Assembly: GCF_006175985.1 (NCBI RefSeq)
Contig: NZ_SRSH01000009.1
Span: 26,719 to 90,718 of the forward strand
Source of the DNA: Methylotetracoccus oryzae
Lineage (GTDB): Bacteria; Pseudomonadota; Gammaproteobacteria; Methylococcales; Methylococcaceae
Reading direction: 5' to 3'
DNA: 64,000 bases
Part shown: one piece after another, positions 18,540 through 27,647 of the stretch
Layout: each line of letters opens with the position of its first letter
How positions within the stretch are numbered: position 1 is the first letter of the stretch
Translations under genes and position numbers: made by a program
The notes under the pieces: generated by a model
Databases searched by the model: none
What the model was told of the DNA's origin: nothing
The model's input: only the letters and a program-made list of their open reading frames with translations

Positions 18540-19111
18540 CGGGGCGTTCCTTCCGGTACGGTCGAGATCTGCTCCACGCGGACCGTGAACTGCTTAGCGA
18601 GCGGGGTCTTCGTGTCCTTCTCCTTTTCGGTCTGGATCACGTTGAGTATTGGCCGGGTCAGCCAACGGGACGATTCGAGATTCCGGAGATAGGCGGAGAC
18701 GCGTCCGTTCGATTGTGCGCTACCGTTGATCACCATCTTCTGATCAGTTTGCGTCAGATCGCTCAGGGACACCCCCTCCGGGACCGTTTGTACGATCTCG
18801 TCGAACAGGTGCACGACGGCGGGGCGGCTGGTCTGCAACTGCTGGATGACTTCCATGCGGGCTACCAGACGTCGCTTCTGCGTATCCAGGTTCTGGATTT
18901 CCTTTATTTTTTCATCCAGCACGCGGATCTCCGACTTCATGAACTCGTTCCGTCGCACTTGGCGATCGATGGTGCGAGCGATATGAAGGTGCACACTGAG
19001 CATGACCAATAGGGTACAAAAAACGGCCAGCGCGACCCGCGCGAAGAAATCGCGCTTCTTCTGCTGACGCAGTTCGGCGCGCCACGGCAGCAGATTGATG
19101 TGGACGGTCAA
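18536..19111 (-). CDS. pilN: type IV pilus assembly protein PilN
   Basis: Partner of PilO; its cytoplasmic N-terminus docks on PilM. The conserved INLLPWRAE motif is at residues 4-12, followed by one membrane helix (~24-44), a coiled coil and a periplasmic domain. The start is TTG 19111: AAGGAG lies 6-9 bases upstream, and the TTGA overlaps the pilM stop. The open frame continues upstream to 19285 inside pilM but is not coding in this phase. 191 residues, normal for the family. Confidence 0.94.
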   Translation of the reverse strand: MTVHINLLPWRAELRQQKKRDFFARVALAVFCTLLVMLSVHLHIARTIDRQVRRNEFMKSEIRVLDEKIKEIQNLDTQKRRLVARMEVIQQLQTSRPAVVHLFDEIVQTVPEGVSLSDLTQTDQKMVINGSAQSNGRVSAYLRNLESSRWLTRPILNVIQTEKEKDTKTPLAKQFTVRVEQISTVPEGTPR

Positions 19112-20172
19112 TCGAAACTCCTTAATGCCAGACCGCAGGCGACCATCAGCGCGGGCGCCTCGGCGCGCAGCGTCGGCGCCTTGATTCTGTTCGCCAGGGC
19201 CATGCCGGCAAAGGGATCGGCGATCAGCGTCGGAATCTCCAGCGCGGTTTCCAGATATTCGCGGATGCCCCGGATCTGGGCGCATCCACCGGCCAGCAGC
19301 AGTCTGTCCAGCTGGCGGTTCGCGCCGGAGGAGCGAAAGAACTGCAGCGACACGTTGATCTGTCGGGCCATGGCTTGCCGGAACGGGTCCAGCACCTCCT
19401 CCAAATAGCTTTCGGGCAGGCCTCCGAGTTTTTTTGCGAGCCCGGCTTCGGCAAAAGAGAGGCCGTACTTGCTCTGGATCTCTTCCGTCAACTCCTTGCC
19501 GCCGAACCCCTGCTCGCGGACGTAGACGCTCCGTCCGTCATGCACCACATCGAGTGTCATCATCGTCGCACCGACGTCGGCGATGGCGGTCGTTTGGCCC
19601 GCGCCGTGTTCAGGAAGCTGCTCGAGCATCACGCTGAACGCATTTTCCAGCGCATAGGACTCGACATCGACCACGCCGGCTCTGAGGCCGGCCAGATCGA
19701 GCGCGGCCAGACGATCGTCGACGTTTTCCTTGCGCGAGGCAACGATGAGCACGTCCATCAATTCCGCATTCCGGGCATTCGGCCCCTGCACTTCGAAGTC
19801 CAGGCTGACTTCATCCAGCGGGTACGGAATGTACCGGTCGGCCTCCAGTTCGATCTGCAGTTCGAGTTCGTCATCGCCCAGGGAGGCCGGCATCGTGATG
19901 ATCTTGGTGATGACCGCCGAGGTGGGTACCGCGACGGCTGCCGTCTTGAGTCGGGTGCCGGATTGCTTGACGACCGCCTTCAAGGCATCGCCCAGGAGTT
20001 CCACGTTGGCCACCGTCCGGTCGACAATGGCGCCGGGCGCCAGCGGAGCCACCGCGCATGCCTCGACACGAATCAGCCCGGCTTTATCGCGGCTCAGTTC
20101 GAGTAGCTTGACGGCCGCTGTGCTGATGTCGATTCCGAGCAGTCCCGGTTTCGGTCTCTGTAATTGAAACAT
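19108..20172 (-). CDS. pilM: type IV pilus assembly ATPase-fold protein PilM
   Basis: Actin-like cytoplasmic protein of the type IV pilus inner-membrane platform, which binds ATP and the PilN N-terminus. 354 residues with actin/FtsA-like signature segments: phosphate-1 LLGIDISTAAVKLLEL, phosphate-2 AIADVGATMMTLDVV, and adenosine loop LLLAGGCAQIRGI. ATG 20172 is chosen; the frame is open to 20301 but the family starts at MFQLQ. First gene of pilMNOPQ, divergent from the PBP1A gene across 221 bases. Confidence 0.96.
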   Translation of the reverse strand: MFQLQRPKPGLLGIDISTAAVKLLELSRDKAGLIRVEACAVAPLAPGAIVDRTVANVELLGDALKAVVKQSGTRLKTAAVAVPTSAVITKIITMPASLGDDELELQIELEADRYIPYPLDEVSLDFEVQGPNARNAELMDVLIVASRKENVDDRLAALDLAGLRAGVVDVESYALENAFSVMLEQLPEHGAGQTTAIADVGATMMTLDVVHDGRSVYVREQGFGGKELTEEIQSKYGLSFAEAGLAKKLGGLPESYLEEVLDPFRQAMARQINVSLQFFRSSGANRQLDRLLLAGGCAQIRGIREYLETALEIPTLIADPFAGMALANRIKAPTLRAEAPALMVACGLALRSFD

Positions 20173-20393
20173 CGTGTGCCTTCCGTGCGTCCGCTGACCA
20201 TCAGGAAGCCGGGGTCCGGATCGCCTTAATCGGTGCGTTAGACTGGTACAACCCTGCGCCCGATGGTAATCTGCTGCGCAAACCGATCCTTCGCAACACA
20301 ATCTCTCGGGCCTCCCGTGGGGCCTCCGTCCAGATCAGCGCCGAGCCTGCGCCCACTTTCCCCCCACTGCTTCACAAATCTTCCTCTCCACGC

Positions 20394-22823
20394 GTGGCAA
20401 TTCGCAAGAAAACTGGCTCCTCGGTGTTCGTCAGATTGCTGAAGGGGCTTATAGCCTTCGTTCTGTTCGCGATCCTGTTCGCCGCCGTCGGGTTGCTCGG
20501 ATTGTACTCCTATCTGGAGCCTCAGCTGCCCGATATCGCTAGCCTGAAGGACGTACGCTACCAGGTACCCATGAGTATCTTCAGTCGCGACGGCAAGTTG
20601 ATGGCTCAGTATGGCGAGGCGAAACGCTATCCGGTCGCGATCGCCGACGTGCCTGAAGCCATGAAGCAGGCTTTTCTGGCAGCGGAAGATGACCGCTTCT
20701 TCAACCATCCCGGGGTGGACTATCAGGGCTTGCTCAGAGCCGTATACACGTTTGCCAGCACTGGCGAGAAGAGGCAGGGGGGCAGCACGATCACGATGCA
20801 GGTCGCGCGAAACTTTTTCCTGACCAGCGAAAAGACCTTGGCACGGAAGATCAAGGAGATTCTGCTGGCCATCAAGATCGAGTCGACCCTGCCGAAGGAA
20901 CAGATCCTCGAGCTTTACCTGAACAAAATCTATTTCGGCCACCATGCGTATGGGATCGCGGCTGCCGGGCAGATCTATTACGGGAAGGAGATACGTGACC
21001 TGACGCTCGCAGAGATTGCGATGATCGCCGGCCTGCCGAAAGCGCCGTCCCGCTACAATCCGATCGTCGACGCGCCGCGGGCCTTGGAACGGCGCAATTA
21101 CGTTCTGCAGCGGATGGGCAAGCTCGGTTTCATCTCCCCGGAGCAGTTCCGGGAAGCGCTCGCACAGCCGAATACCGCGCGACTGCACACTCGAGCGATT
21201 GAACTGTCGGCGCCGTATGTCGCCGAAATGGCGCGCAATGAAATGGTCCAGCGCTACGGTGAAGACGCCTATGTCAATGGCTATCAGGTTCACACGACGA
21301 TCGACAGCCGCTTGCAGCTCGAAGCCGAAAAGTCGCTCCGGAAGTCGTTGCGGCGTTACGACATGCACCGCGGTTATCGCAGCAGCAAGCAGCGCATAGA
21401 CCTAAAGAAAGCCAAGACCGATGCGGACTGGGAGGAGGCGTTGCGCAAGATTCCGAGCGGTGGCGAGACCGTGCCGGGGGTCGTGATCTCGCTGAAGGAC
21501 CGTTCCGCAACCGTTTATGTGGCCGGTACCGGACTGACGGAGGTCGACTTCGATCAGAGCGGTTGGACGCGTAATCCCCGTGAAGGCCTCAAGCCGGGGT
21601 CCATCGTCCGGCTCTCGGTCAAGGATGGGGGCGCCTGGGTGTTGGCGCAAGTGCCGGAGGTCGAAGGCGCCATCGTCGCTTTGGATCCGAAGGATGGGGC
21701 TCTGATTGCCTTGGTGGGGGGTTACGATTTCGCGTTGAGCAGCTTCAACCGCGCCACTCAGTCCCAACGCCAGCCGGGTTCCGGCTTCAAGCCCATCGTT
21801 TATGCGACGGCCATGGAGAACGGTTACACCCCGGCCAGTGTGGTCGTCGACGGTCCGATCGCGGTCAAAGACGAGTCGCAAAGCGGTGGGGTCTGGCGCC
21901 CGAAAAATTCGGGTGGCAAGTTCATGGGGCCGGTACGGCTTCGGGTGGCTCTCGCGAAGAGCCGGAATCTGGTCTCGGTGCGCCTGATGAAGGATGTGGG
22001 CACCGACAAGGTGCTCGAGATGGCGAACCGCTTCGGCTTCACCAGCGACGAACTGCCACGTGGTCTGTCACTGGCGCTGGGCAGCGGTCATGCCAGTCCG
22101 CTCCGGATGGCGCAAGCTTACGCCCCATTTGCCAACGGCGGCTTTCGAGTCGATCCTTATGTGATCGCCCGGATCGAGACACCCGACGGTGAAACGATCT
22201 TCGAGGCGAAGCCGCCCAGGGCCTGCCCGGAATGCCCGCTGGACGCCGAGCCGGCTGAGCCGGTCGCCCCGCGAATCCTGTCGCCGCAGGTGCATTACAT
22301 GATGAACTCGATGTTGCAGGACGTCATTCGCACAGGTACGGCGAAGAAGGCGTTGCAACTCAGACGGAAAGACCTTGGTGGCAAGACGGGTACCACCAAC
22401 CGCTCGCGTGACGTCTGGTTCAACGGCTACTCCCCGGCCCTGGTGACGGTGTGCTGGATGGGCTTCGATTCGTTCAAGTCGTTGGGCAAGCAGACAGGGG
22501 GTGACTTGGCGCTGCCAATGTGGATCGATTTCATGAAGACGGCGCTCGCCGACGTGCCTGAGGAATCCTTTCAGCAACCGGAAGGACTGACGGCCACCCG
22601 TATCGACCCCAAGTCGGGTATGCTCGCAGGGAAGGGCCAGGACGCCGGGGTCATGGAGCTGTTCCCATCGGACAAGGTTCCCAAAAAGCGTGCGGTGCCT
22701 AAGCCGGCCAAACGCAAGCCGAAGCCCGGCGAGGGAGGGGAGTTCAGCGAATTCGGTGGCTCATCCCGGGCGCCCAGTCGCGGTGGTGGCGGTTCCAGTC
22801 GGTCTATCGAGTCCCTCTTTTAA
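20394..22823 (+). CDS. mrcA: class A penicillin-binding protein 1A
   Basis: Bifunctional peptidoglycan glycosyltransferase/transpeptidase in the inner membrane. 809 residues: membrane anchor (~16-41), GT51 domain with catalytic Glu in AAEDDRFFNHPGVD and the GGSTITMQVARN motif, an OB-like insertion, then the transpeptidase with SxxK at Ser463 (SGFK), SRN at 523-525 and KTG at 664-666. A Ser/Gly-rich tail follows. GTG start at 20394. The ponA-pilM divergent arrangement is common in Gammaproteobacteria. Confidence 0.96.
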   Translation: MAIRKKTGSSVFVRLLKGLIAFVLFAILFAAVGLLGLYSYLEPQLPDIASLKDVRYQVPMSIFSRDGKLMAQYGEAKRYPVAIADVPEAMKQAFLAAEDDRFFNHPGVDYQGLLRAVYTFASTGEKRQGGSTITMQVARNFFLTSEKTLARKIKEILLAIKIESTLPKEQILELYLNKIYFGHHAYGIAAAGQIYYGKEIRDLTLAEIAMIAGLPKAPSRYNPIVDAPRALERRNYVLQRMGKLGFISPEQFREALAQPNTARLHTRAIELSAPYVAEMARNEMVQRYGEDAYVNGYQVHTTIDSRLQLEAEKSLRKSLRRYDMHRGYRSSKQRIDLKKAKTDADWEEALRKIPSGGETVPGVVISLKDRSATVYVAGTGLTEVDFDQSGWTRNPREGLKPGSIVRLSVKDGGAWVLAQVPEVEGAIVALDPKDGALIALVGGYDFALSSFNRATQSQRQPGSGFKPIVYATAMENGYTPASVVVDGPIAVKDESQSGGVWRPKNSGGKFMGPVRLRVALAKSRNLVSVRLMKDVGTDKVLEMANRFGFTSDELPRGLSLALGSGHASPLRMAQAYAPFANGGFRVDPYVIARIETPDGETIFEAKPPRACPECPLDAEPAEPVAPRILSPQVHYMMNSMLQDVIRTGTAKKALQLRRKDLGGKTGTTNRSRDVWFNGYSPALVTVCWMGFDSFKSLGKQTGGDLALPMWIDFMKTALADVPEESFQQPEGLTATRIDPKSGMLAGKGQDAGVMELFPSDKVPKKRAVPKPAKRKPKPGEGGEFSEFGGSSRAPSRGGGGSSRSIESLF

Positions 22824-22858
22824 CGTTTCGAACGCTTTGCCAACAGCGGGGAACCGCC

Positions 22859-23485
22859 GTGAATGCTCGCGACAGGGTCCAGTTCCGAATCGCCCAGGAA
22901 GCGGCTCGGGTGATGATCGAGGATGGCGTGGAGGATTATGGCAGGGCCAAGCTCAAGGCTGCCGAGCGGCTGGGGTTGCGTGACGTCCGGCAACTGCCGC
23001 GCAACGATGTGATCGATCTCGCGCGCCAGGAGTATCACCGGCTCTACCGGGATGCATCACACGAGTGCAGGTTGCTGAGCTTGCGGCGCATCGCGGTGGA
23101 AATCATGGCGCAGCTCGAGGCCTTTTCCCCCTGTCTCGTTGGTGATGCCGTCGCCGGCGACGCCGGGCCGCACAGCCCGGTCACGATTCAGGTTTTCCCC
23201 GAAGCGCCGGAGCAGGTCATCACGAAGCTGCTCGATGCACGCATTCCCTTTCGGGAGACCAGCCACCAGATCGCGGGCCGGATAGGGTTCGTGGAAGTAC
23301 CCGGACTCCGTTTTTTTGCTGGCCAGTCGCGCGTGGACATCGTGATCCTCGCTCCAGACGGAGCGGGTCGTCATTGGGTGCGGCGCAAGAGCCAGCTTCC
23401 GAAGCTGTCGCTGGCCGAGTTGCGCAGACTGCTCGAGGATCAGCCGGGTTCGTCGCCGGACCGAAATACCAGGTGGACTACCTGA
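22859..23485 (+). CDS. conserved-looking protein of unknown function
   Basis: 208 residues, GTG start with a GGGGAA purine stretch upstream. An N-terminal helical part (RIAQEAARVMIEDGVEDYGRAKLKAAERL) leads into a middle segment (FSPCLVGDAVAGDAGPHSPVTIQVF) with an alternating small/hydrophobic pattern that recalls a nucleotidyltransferase-like core, though I cannot confirm catalytic acids. No signal peptide. It follows mrcA by 35 bases on the same strand. I remember similar gammaproteobacterial hypothetical proteins but no assigned function. Confidence 0.75.
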   Translation: MNARDRVQFRIAQEAARVMIEDGVEDYGRAKLKAAERLGLRDVRQLPRNDVIDLARQEYHRLYRDASHECRLLSLRRIAVEIMAQLEAFSPCLVGDAVAGDAGPHSPVTIQVFPEAPEQVITKLLDARIPFRETSHQIAGRIGFVEVPGLRFFAGQSRVDIVILAPDGAGRHWVRRKSQLPKLSLAELRRLLEDQPGSSPDRNTRWTT

Positions 23486-23489
23486 GGTG

Positions 23490-23514
23490 AGTGCGGCGCC
23501 GAGAAGGCCGCACT
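23490..23514 (+). terminator. stem-loop after the 22859-23485 gene
   Basis: An 8-bp perfect stem (AGTGCGGC / GCCGCACT) with a 9-base loop, starting 5 bases after the stop codon. There is no U-tract, so it may stabilise the 3' end more than terminate by itself. Confidence 0.3.
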
Positions 23515-23568
23515 GTGGACGTGCCGGAGCGAGGCCGGAGGCGTGGGATGACGCTGGTAACGACCGGT

Positions 23569-23588
23569 CGGCGCGGCGAGCCGCGCCG
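23569..23588 (-). terminator. GC-rich hairpin downstream of rpmE
   Basis: An 8-bp perfect stem (CGGCGCGG / CCGCGCCG) closed by a CGAG tetraloop, 24 bases past the rpmE stop. It lies between convergent genes and could act on either strand. No U-run is present. Confidence 0.35.
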
Positions 23589-23611
23589 ATGCAGCGCGCT
23601 GCCCCGAGTGA

Positions 23612-23815
23612 TCAGCCGCGGGCGTACTTGCGGCGGAACTTGTCGACCCTGCCGGCGGTGTCGACGATTTTCTGCTTGCCTGTATAGAATGGATGGCAGG
23701 CCGAGCACACTTCGACGTGTAGCGGCTCGCCGAGGGTGGAGCGAGTCTCAAACGTGGCGCCGCAACTGCAGGTCACGGATATCGTCTTGTACTCCGGGTG
23801 AATATCGGGCTTCAT
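23612..23815 (-). CDS. rpmE: 50S ribosomal protein L31 (zinc type)
   Basis: 67 residues, the usual L31 length: MKPDIHPEY, then the zinc-binding set CSC (residues 16-18) and CSAC (37-40), ending [20 protein letters not shown]. Presence of the four Cys marks the zinc-loaded form and not the Cys-less paralogue made under zinc limitation. It is divergent from xthA. Confidence 0.97.
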   Translation of the reverse strand: MKPDIHPEYKTISVTCSCGATFETRSTLGEPLHVEVCSACHPFYTGKQKIVDTAGRVDKFRRKYARG

Positions 23816-23972
23816 GGACTGGGTCTCCCAACTGGGCTGGCGCGAAAAGCCCCTAAGTCTACTTGACTAACCGCTACGCATCAAGCAAACCGAATCGGGC
23901 CAAGGTGACAGCCGCTTCGGTCACCGACCTTGCGCACTGATTCGCCCCGCCATTTCAGTTCTTTACCAGAGC

Positions 23973-24752
23973 ATGCGCATCATCACGTTGAACGTTAACG
24001 GCATCCGGGCGGGTGCCCGAAAAGGGTTTTTCGACTGGCTACCACAACAGAATGCTGATGTCGTCTGCCTCCAGGAGATCAAGGGACAGACGCATCAGCT
24101 GACGGATCCCTTGTACTGGCCGGAAGGTTTGAGCTGTTATTACCTGGACGCCGAGAAGCCAGGGTATAGCGGCGTCGCATTGTATGCCGTGCGCGAACCG
24201 GATGAGGTCATCCAGGGGCTGGGCTGGCCGGACATGGACCGCGAGGCACGCTATCTGGAGGCTCGTTTCGGCAAGCTCAGCGTCGTTTCGCTCTACCTGC
24301 CATCCGGTTCGTCCAGCGAGGAACGGCAGGCAGTCAAATTCGACTTTCTGGAACGCTTCCTGCCGGTTATGGCCGAATTGATGCAGTCCGGTCGTGATTA
24401 CGTCCTGTGCGGCGACTGGAACATTGCGCACAAGCCGATCGACCTGAAAAACTGGCGTTCCAACCAAAAGAACTCCGGCTTCCTGCCCGAGGAGCGTGCC
24501 TGGCTGGACAAGGTGTTCGACGAGCAGCGTTGGGTCGATGCGTTCCGTGTCGTGAACCCCGAGTCCGATCAGTACACCTGGTGGTCGAATCGGGGGCAAG
24601 CCTGGGCCAAGAACGTGGGCTGGCGGATCGACTATCAGATCGTGACGCCGTCGCTCCGGGACTGTATCCGTTCAGCGGCCATTTACAAAGATGAGCTATT
24701 CTCCGATCACGCCCCTCTGACCATCGATTATGACTACCCATTCCCCGCGTGA
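23973..24752 (+). CDS. xthA: exodeoxyribonuclease III / AP endonuclease
   Basis: Exo III-family DNA repair enzyme cutting at abasic sites and trimming 3' ends. 259 residues: NVNGIRAGARKGF, metal Glu in CLQEIKGQ, catalytic Asp/Asn in CGDWNIAHKPIDLKN, WTWWS-like YTWWSNRGQAW, and the C-terminal catalytic SDHAPL. Its last 23 bases overlap the ampG start, so the two are probably co-expressed. Confidence 0.96.
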   Translation: MRIITLNVNGIRAGARKGFFDWLPQQNADVVCLQEIKGQTHQLTDPLYWPEGLSCYYLDAEKPGYSGVALYAVREPDEVIQGLGWPDMDREARYLEARFGKLSVVSLYLPSGSSSEERQAVKFDFLERFLPVMAELMQSGRDYVLCGDWNIAHKPIDLKNWRSNQKNSGFLPEERAWLDKVFDEQRWVDAFRVVNPESDQYTWWSNRGQAWAKNVGWRIDYQIVTPSLRDCIRSAAIYKDELFSDHAPLTIDYDYPFPA

Positions 24753-26049
24753 GGCCTTGCTGAACCGGCGCATGCTGATTTGCGTGTTGACCGGGTTTTC
24801 CTCCGGTCTGCCGTTGTTCGTGCTGATCAGTCTGCTATCGGCCTGGCTCCGGGAGGGGGGCGTCGACCTGAAGGCGATCGGCCTGCTGGCGCTGGTCCAG
24901 TTCCCCTACATCTGGAAGTTTCTGTGGGCGCCGCTATGCGATCGCTACGGTTTCCGTCTCGGTCGCCGCCGCTCGTGGATGCTCGTGACGCAGCTGGGCT
25001 TGTTGCTGACGCTGCCGGCCTTCGGGTTTTTTGCGCCGCAGCCGGATCTCGGGACGATCTCGGCGCTGGCGGTCGTCGTGGCGTTCTTCTCCGCGACTCA
25101 GGATATTGCGATCGACGCTTACCGACGCGAACTACTGCGGGATGAGGAGCAGGGTCTCGGCAACGTGATCCATGTGAATGCCTACAAGGTGTCAAGTCTG
25201 ATTCCCGGTTCGCTGTCGCTGATTCTGGCGGATCACCTGTCATGGCAGGCGGTCTATTGGATTACCGCTTTGTTCATGCTGCCCGGCTTGTTGTTGACGC
25301 TGCTCGTGCGCGAACCCGAGGCCGCCGAGCGGGTGCCGACGACCCTGCGGCGCGCCGTGGTCGAGCCTTTTCGGGAGTTCGTCGGCCGGAACGGCTGGGT
25401 TTCCGCTCTCACCGTGCTGGCCTTCATCTTCTTCTACAAGCTGGGCGACAGCATGGCGACCGCGCTGGTCACGCCCTTCTACCTGGACATGGGCTACTCG
25501 AAAACCGAGATCGGCATGATCGCCAAACATGCCGGCTTGTGGCCTAACGTGGCCGGCGGCATTTTCGGTGGGATCTGGATGGTCTACCTGGGCACGCACC
25601 GGGCGTTGTGGGTCTTTGGCATGCTGCAGGCGCTCGTGATACTCGGCTTCGCGTGGCTGGCGACGGCAGGGCATACGCTGGTGGGCCTGGCGTCGGTGAT
25701 CGGGGCCGAGGCCTTCGGCGTCGGGCTTGGCACCGCGGCCTTCGTGGCTTATATCGCCAGCACGACGAATCCGGCTTATACGGCAACCCAGTTCGCGCTG
25801 TTCACGAGTCTGGCCGCGACGCCGCGGACGCTGGCCAATGCCTTCACCGGGTTTCTCGTCGAGGGCGGGGATCTGAAGCTGGGCGGCCTGACCTTGTTCC
25901 ACGTCGAGGCGCTGGGCTGGGAGCGCTTCTTCTGGCTGTGTTTCATGGCGGCGGCCCCGGGAATGCTGCTGCTGTTCTTCATCGCGCCCTGGAACGGAAC
26001 GCCCCGGAGCTTTGGCAGGCCGGCGGCCGAGTCCGACCGCGCGGCCTGA
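24730..26049 (+). CDS. ampG: AmpG-type muropeptide permease (MFS)
   Basis: Inner-membrane proton-driven importer of N-acetylglucosaminyl-anhydromuropeptides for peptidoglycan recycling. 439 residues with 12 or more predicted helices, the AmpG-like opening GFSSGLPLFVLISLLSAWLR, FLWAPLCDRYGFRLGRRRSW and SATQDIAIDAYRREL. Start ATG 24730 inside the end of xthA. ampD lies 20 kb to the right, so two steps of the recycling route are in the window. Confidence 0.92.
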   Translation: MTTHSPREALLNRRMLICVLTGFSSGLPLFVLISLLSAWLREGGVDLKAIGLLALVQFPYIWKFLWAPLCDRYGFRLGRRRSWMLVTQLGLLLTLPAFGFFAPQPDLGTISALAVVVAFFSATQDIAIDAYRRELLRDEEQGLGNVIHVNAYKVSSLIPGSLSLILADHLSWQAVYWITALFMLPGLLLTLLVREPEAAERVPTTLRRAVVEPFREFVGRNGWVSALTVLAFIFFYKLGDSMATALVTPFYLDMGYSKTEIGMIAKHAGLWPNVAGGIFGGIWMVYLGTHRALWVFGMLQALVILGFAWLATAGHTLVGLASVIGAEAFGVGLGTAAFVAYIASTTNPAYTATQFALFTSLAATPRTLANAFTGFLVEGGDLKLGGLTLFHVEALGWERFFWLCFMAAAPGMLLLFFIAPWNGTPRSFGRPAAESDRAA

Positions 26050-26056
26050 AGCGGCG

Positions 26057-27496
26057 CTACTTCTTGACGTACAGATCGGTGATCGAGCCTTCGATCATCT
26101 CTGCAGCGAAGGCAAAGGTCTCGGACAGGGTCGGATGAGGGTGGATGGTCAGCGCGATGTCCTCGACGTCGGCTCCCATCTCCAGTGCCAGCATCGCTTC
26201 TGCGATCAGGTCGCCGGCATGCGGCCCGACCATGCCGACGCCGAGCAGACGCTTCGTGGCCTTGTCGCTGATCATCTTGGTCAGCCCCTCGCGCCGTCCC
26301 ATGCCCAGCGCACGTCCGCTGGCGGCCCACGGGAACACGGCTTTTTCGAACTCTATCCCCTGCGCCTTGGCCTCGGCTTCGGAAAGCCCCATCCAGGCGA
26401 CTTCCGGGTCGGTGTAGGCCACCGATGGAATCGACAGGGCCTGAAAGGCGCTGGGGTGTCCGGCGATCACTTCCGCGGCGACCTTGCCCTGATGCGTGGC
26501 CTTGTGCGCCAACATCGGGTTTCCGACCACGTCACCGATGGCAAAGATGTGTGGCACATTCGTGCGCTGTTTGTCGTCGACAGGGATGAAGCCCCGTTCG
26601 TCGACCTGAATGCCGGCGCTGGTGGCTCCGATTGCCGTACCGTTCGGTTTCCGCCCGACGGCGACCAGAACCCGGTCGAACAGATCGGACGCAGGCGCCC
26701 CTTCGCCCTCGAAGGCCACCCGCAGACCGGCCTCCTCGGACTGAATGGAACTGACCTTGGTCTTCAGGAAGATGTTCTCGTACTGCTTCTGGATCCGCTG
26801 CGCAAGCGGCTTCACCAGTTCCGGGTCGCAGCCCGGAATCAGTTGGTCCATCAACTCGACGACGGTAATCTTCGAGCCCAACGCGTGATAGAAGCACGCC
26901 ATTTCGAGGCCGATGATGCCGCCGCCTACGATCAGCAAGCGGGTCGGCACGTCCTTGAGTTCCAGTGCGTCGGTCGAATCCATCAGACGCGGGTCATCGT
27001 ATGGAAAGCCCGGAATCTTCACCGGCGTGGACCCGGCCGCGATGATCGCGTGGTCGAACGTGATCGTCGTTGCGCCCTCGGGCGATTCGACGCGGATTTC
27101 CCGATCCGAAGCGAAGCTGCCCAGGCCATGCACGACCGTGACCTGGCGCTGCTTTGCCAGCCCGGCCAGACCGGTATTGAGAGTCTTGACGATACGGCCC
27201 TTCCAGTCCCGCAGCTTGTCGAGATCGATTTCCGGCGGCGCGAAACGGATGCCGAACGGGGCGCTTTCCTCGGCGTCGTGGATCACGTGTGCGACATGCA
27301 ACAGGGCCTTCGACGGAATGCAGCCGACGTTCAGGCACACGCCGCCAAGTGCGGCGTAGCGCTCGATCAGCACGACGCGCTTGCCGAGGTCGGCAGCACG
27401 AAACGCGGCCGTGTAGCCGCCCGGTCCGGCGCCGAGCACGACGACCTCGGCATGCAGACTATTCCCTGATGTAGTGGCGGAGGATTCGGTGGCCAT
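26057..27496 (-). CDS. lpdA: dihydrolipoyl dehydrogenase (E3)
   Basis: FAD enzyme that reoxidises dihydrolipoamide of the pyruvate dehydrogenase complex with NAD. 479 residues: FAD fold VVLGAGPGGYTAAF, redox disulfide Cys54/Cys59 (GGVCLNVGCIPSKALL), NAD fold LIVGGGIIGLEMA, and active-site His-Glu in IHPHPTLSE. ATG 27496 has GGGAG 5-8 bases upstream; the frame is open to 27643 but that part is the intergenic spacer. There is no lipoyl domain, unlike some Lpd. Third gene of aceE-aceF-lpd. Confidence 0.96.
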   Translation of the reverse strand: MATESSATTSGNSLHAEVVVLGAGPGGYTAAFRAADLGKRVVLIERYAALGGVCLNVGCIPSKALLHVAHVIHDAEESAPFGIRFAPPEIDLDKLRDWKGRIVKTLNTGLAGLAKQRQVTVVHGLGSFASDREIRVESPEGATTITFDHAIIAAGSTPVKIPGFPYDDPRLMDSTDALELKDVPTRLLIVGGGIIGLEMACFYHALGSKITVVELMDQLIPGCDPELVKPLAQRIQKQYENIFLKTKVSSIQSEEAGLRVAFEGEGAPASDLFDRVLVAVGRKPNGTAIGATSAGIQVDERGFIPVDDKQRTNVPHIFAIGDVVGNPMLAHKATHQGKVAAEVIAGHPSAFQALSIPSVAYTDPEVAWMGLSEAEAKAQGIEFEKAVFPWAASGRALGMGRREGLTKMISDKATKRLLGVGMVGPHAGDLIAEAMLALEMGADVEDIALTIHPHPTLSETFAFAAEMIEGSITDLYVKK

Positions 27497-27612
27497 GGTG
27501 CTCCCTAGCGTTGGTGCAATGGTGTCTCGGAGGAGTTCGTGTTGTCCGTGCCGGGCCTCGGTTCGGGCTGCGCGTGCTGCCGCAAGAAGTCGGTGACCGC
27601 CGTGGACGCGGT

Positions 27613-27638
27613 CGTTGCGGAGCCAAGACTCCGCAACG
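27613..27638 (-). other. perfect inverted repeat between aceF and lpdA
   Basis: A 10-bp perfect stem (CGTTGCGGAG / CTCCGCAACG) with a 6-base loop in the 151-base aceF-lpdA spacer, 9 bases after the aceF stop. There is no U-tract on either side. It could be an mRNA processing or attenuation structure that sets the E3 to E1/E2 ratio. Confidence 0.5.
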
Positions 27639-27647
27639 AGCAAGAGA

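Noticed and set aside
26012..27469. 485-codon plus-strand frame opposite lpdA
   Set aside because: Antisense shadow of lpdA; no family or ribosome site.
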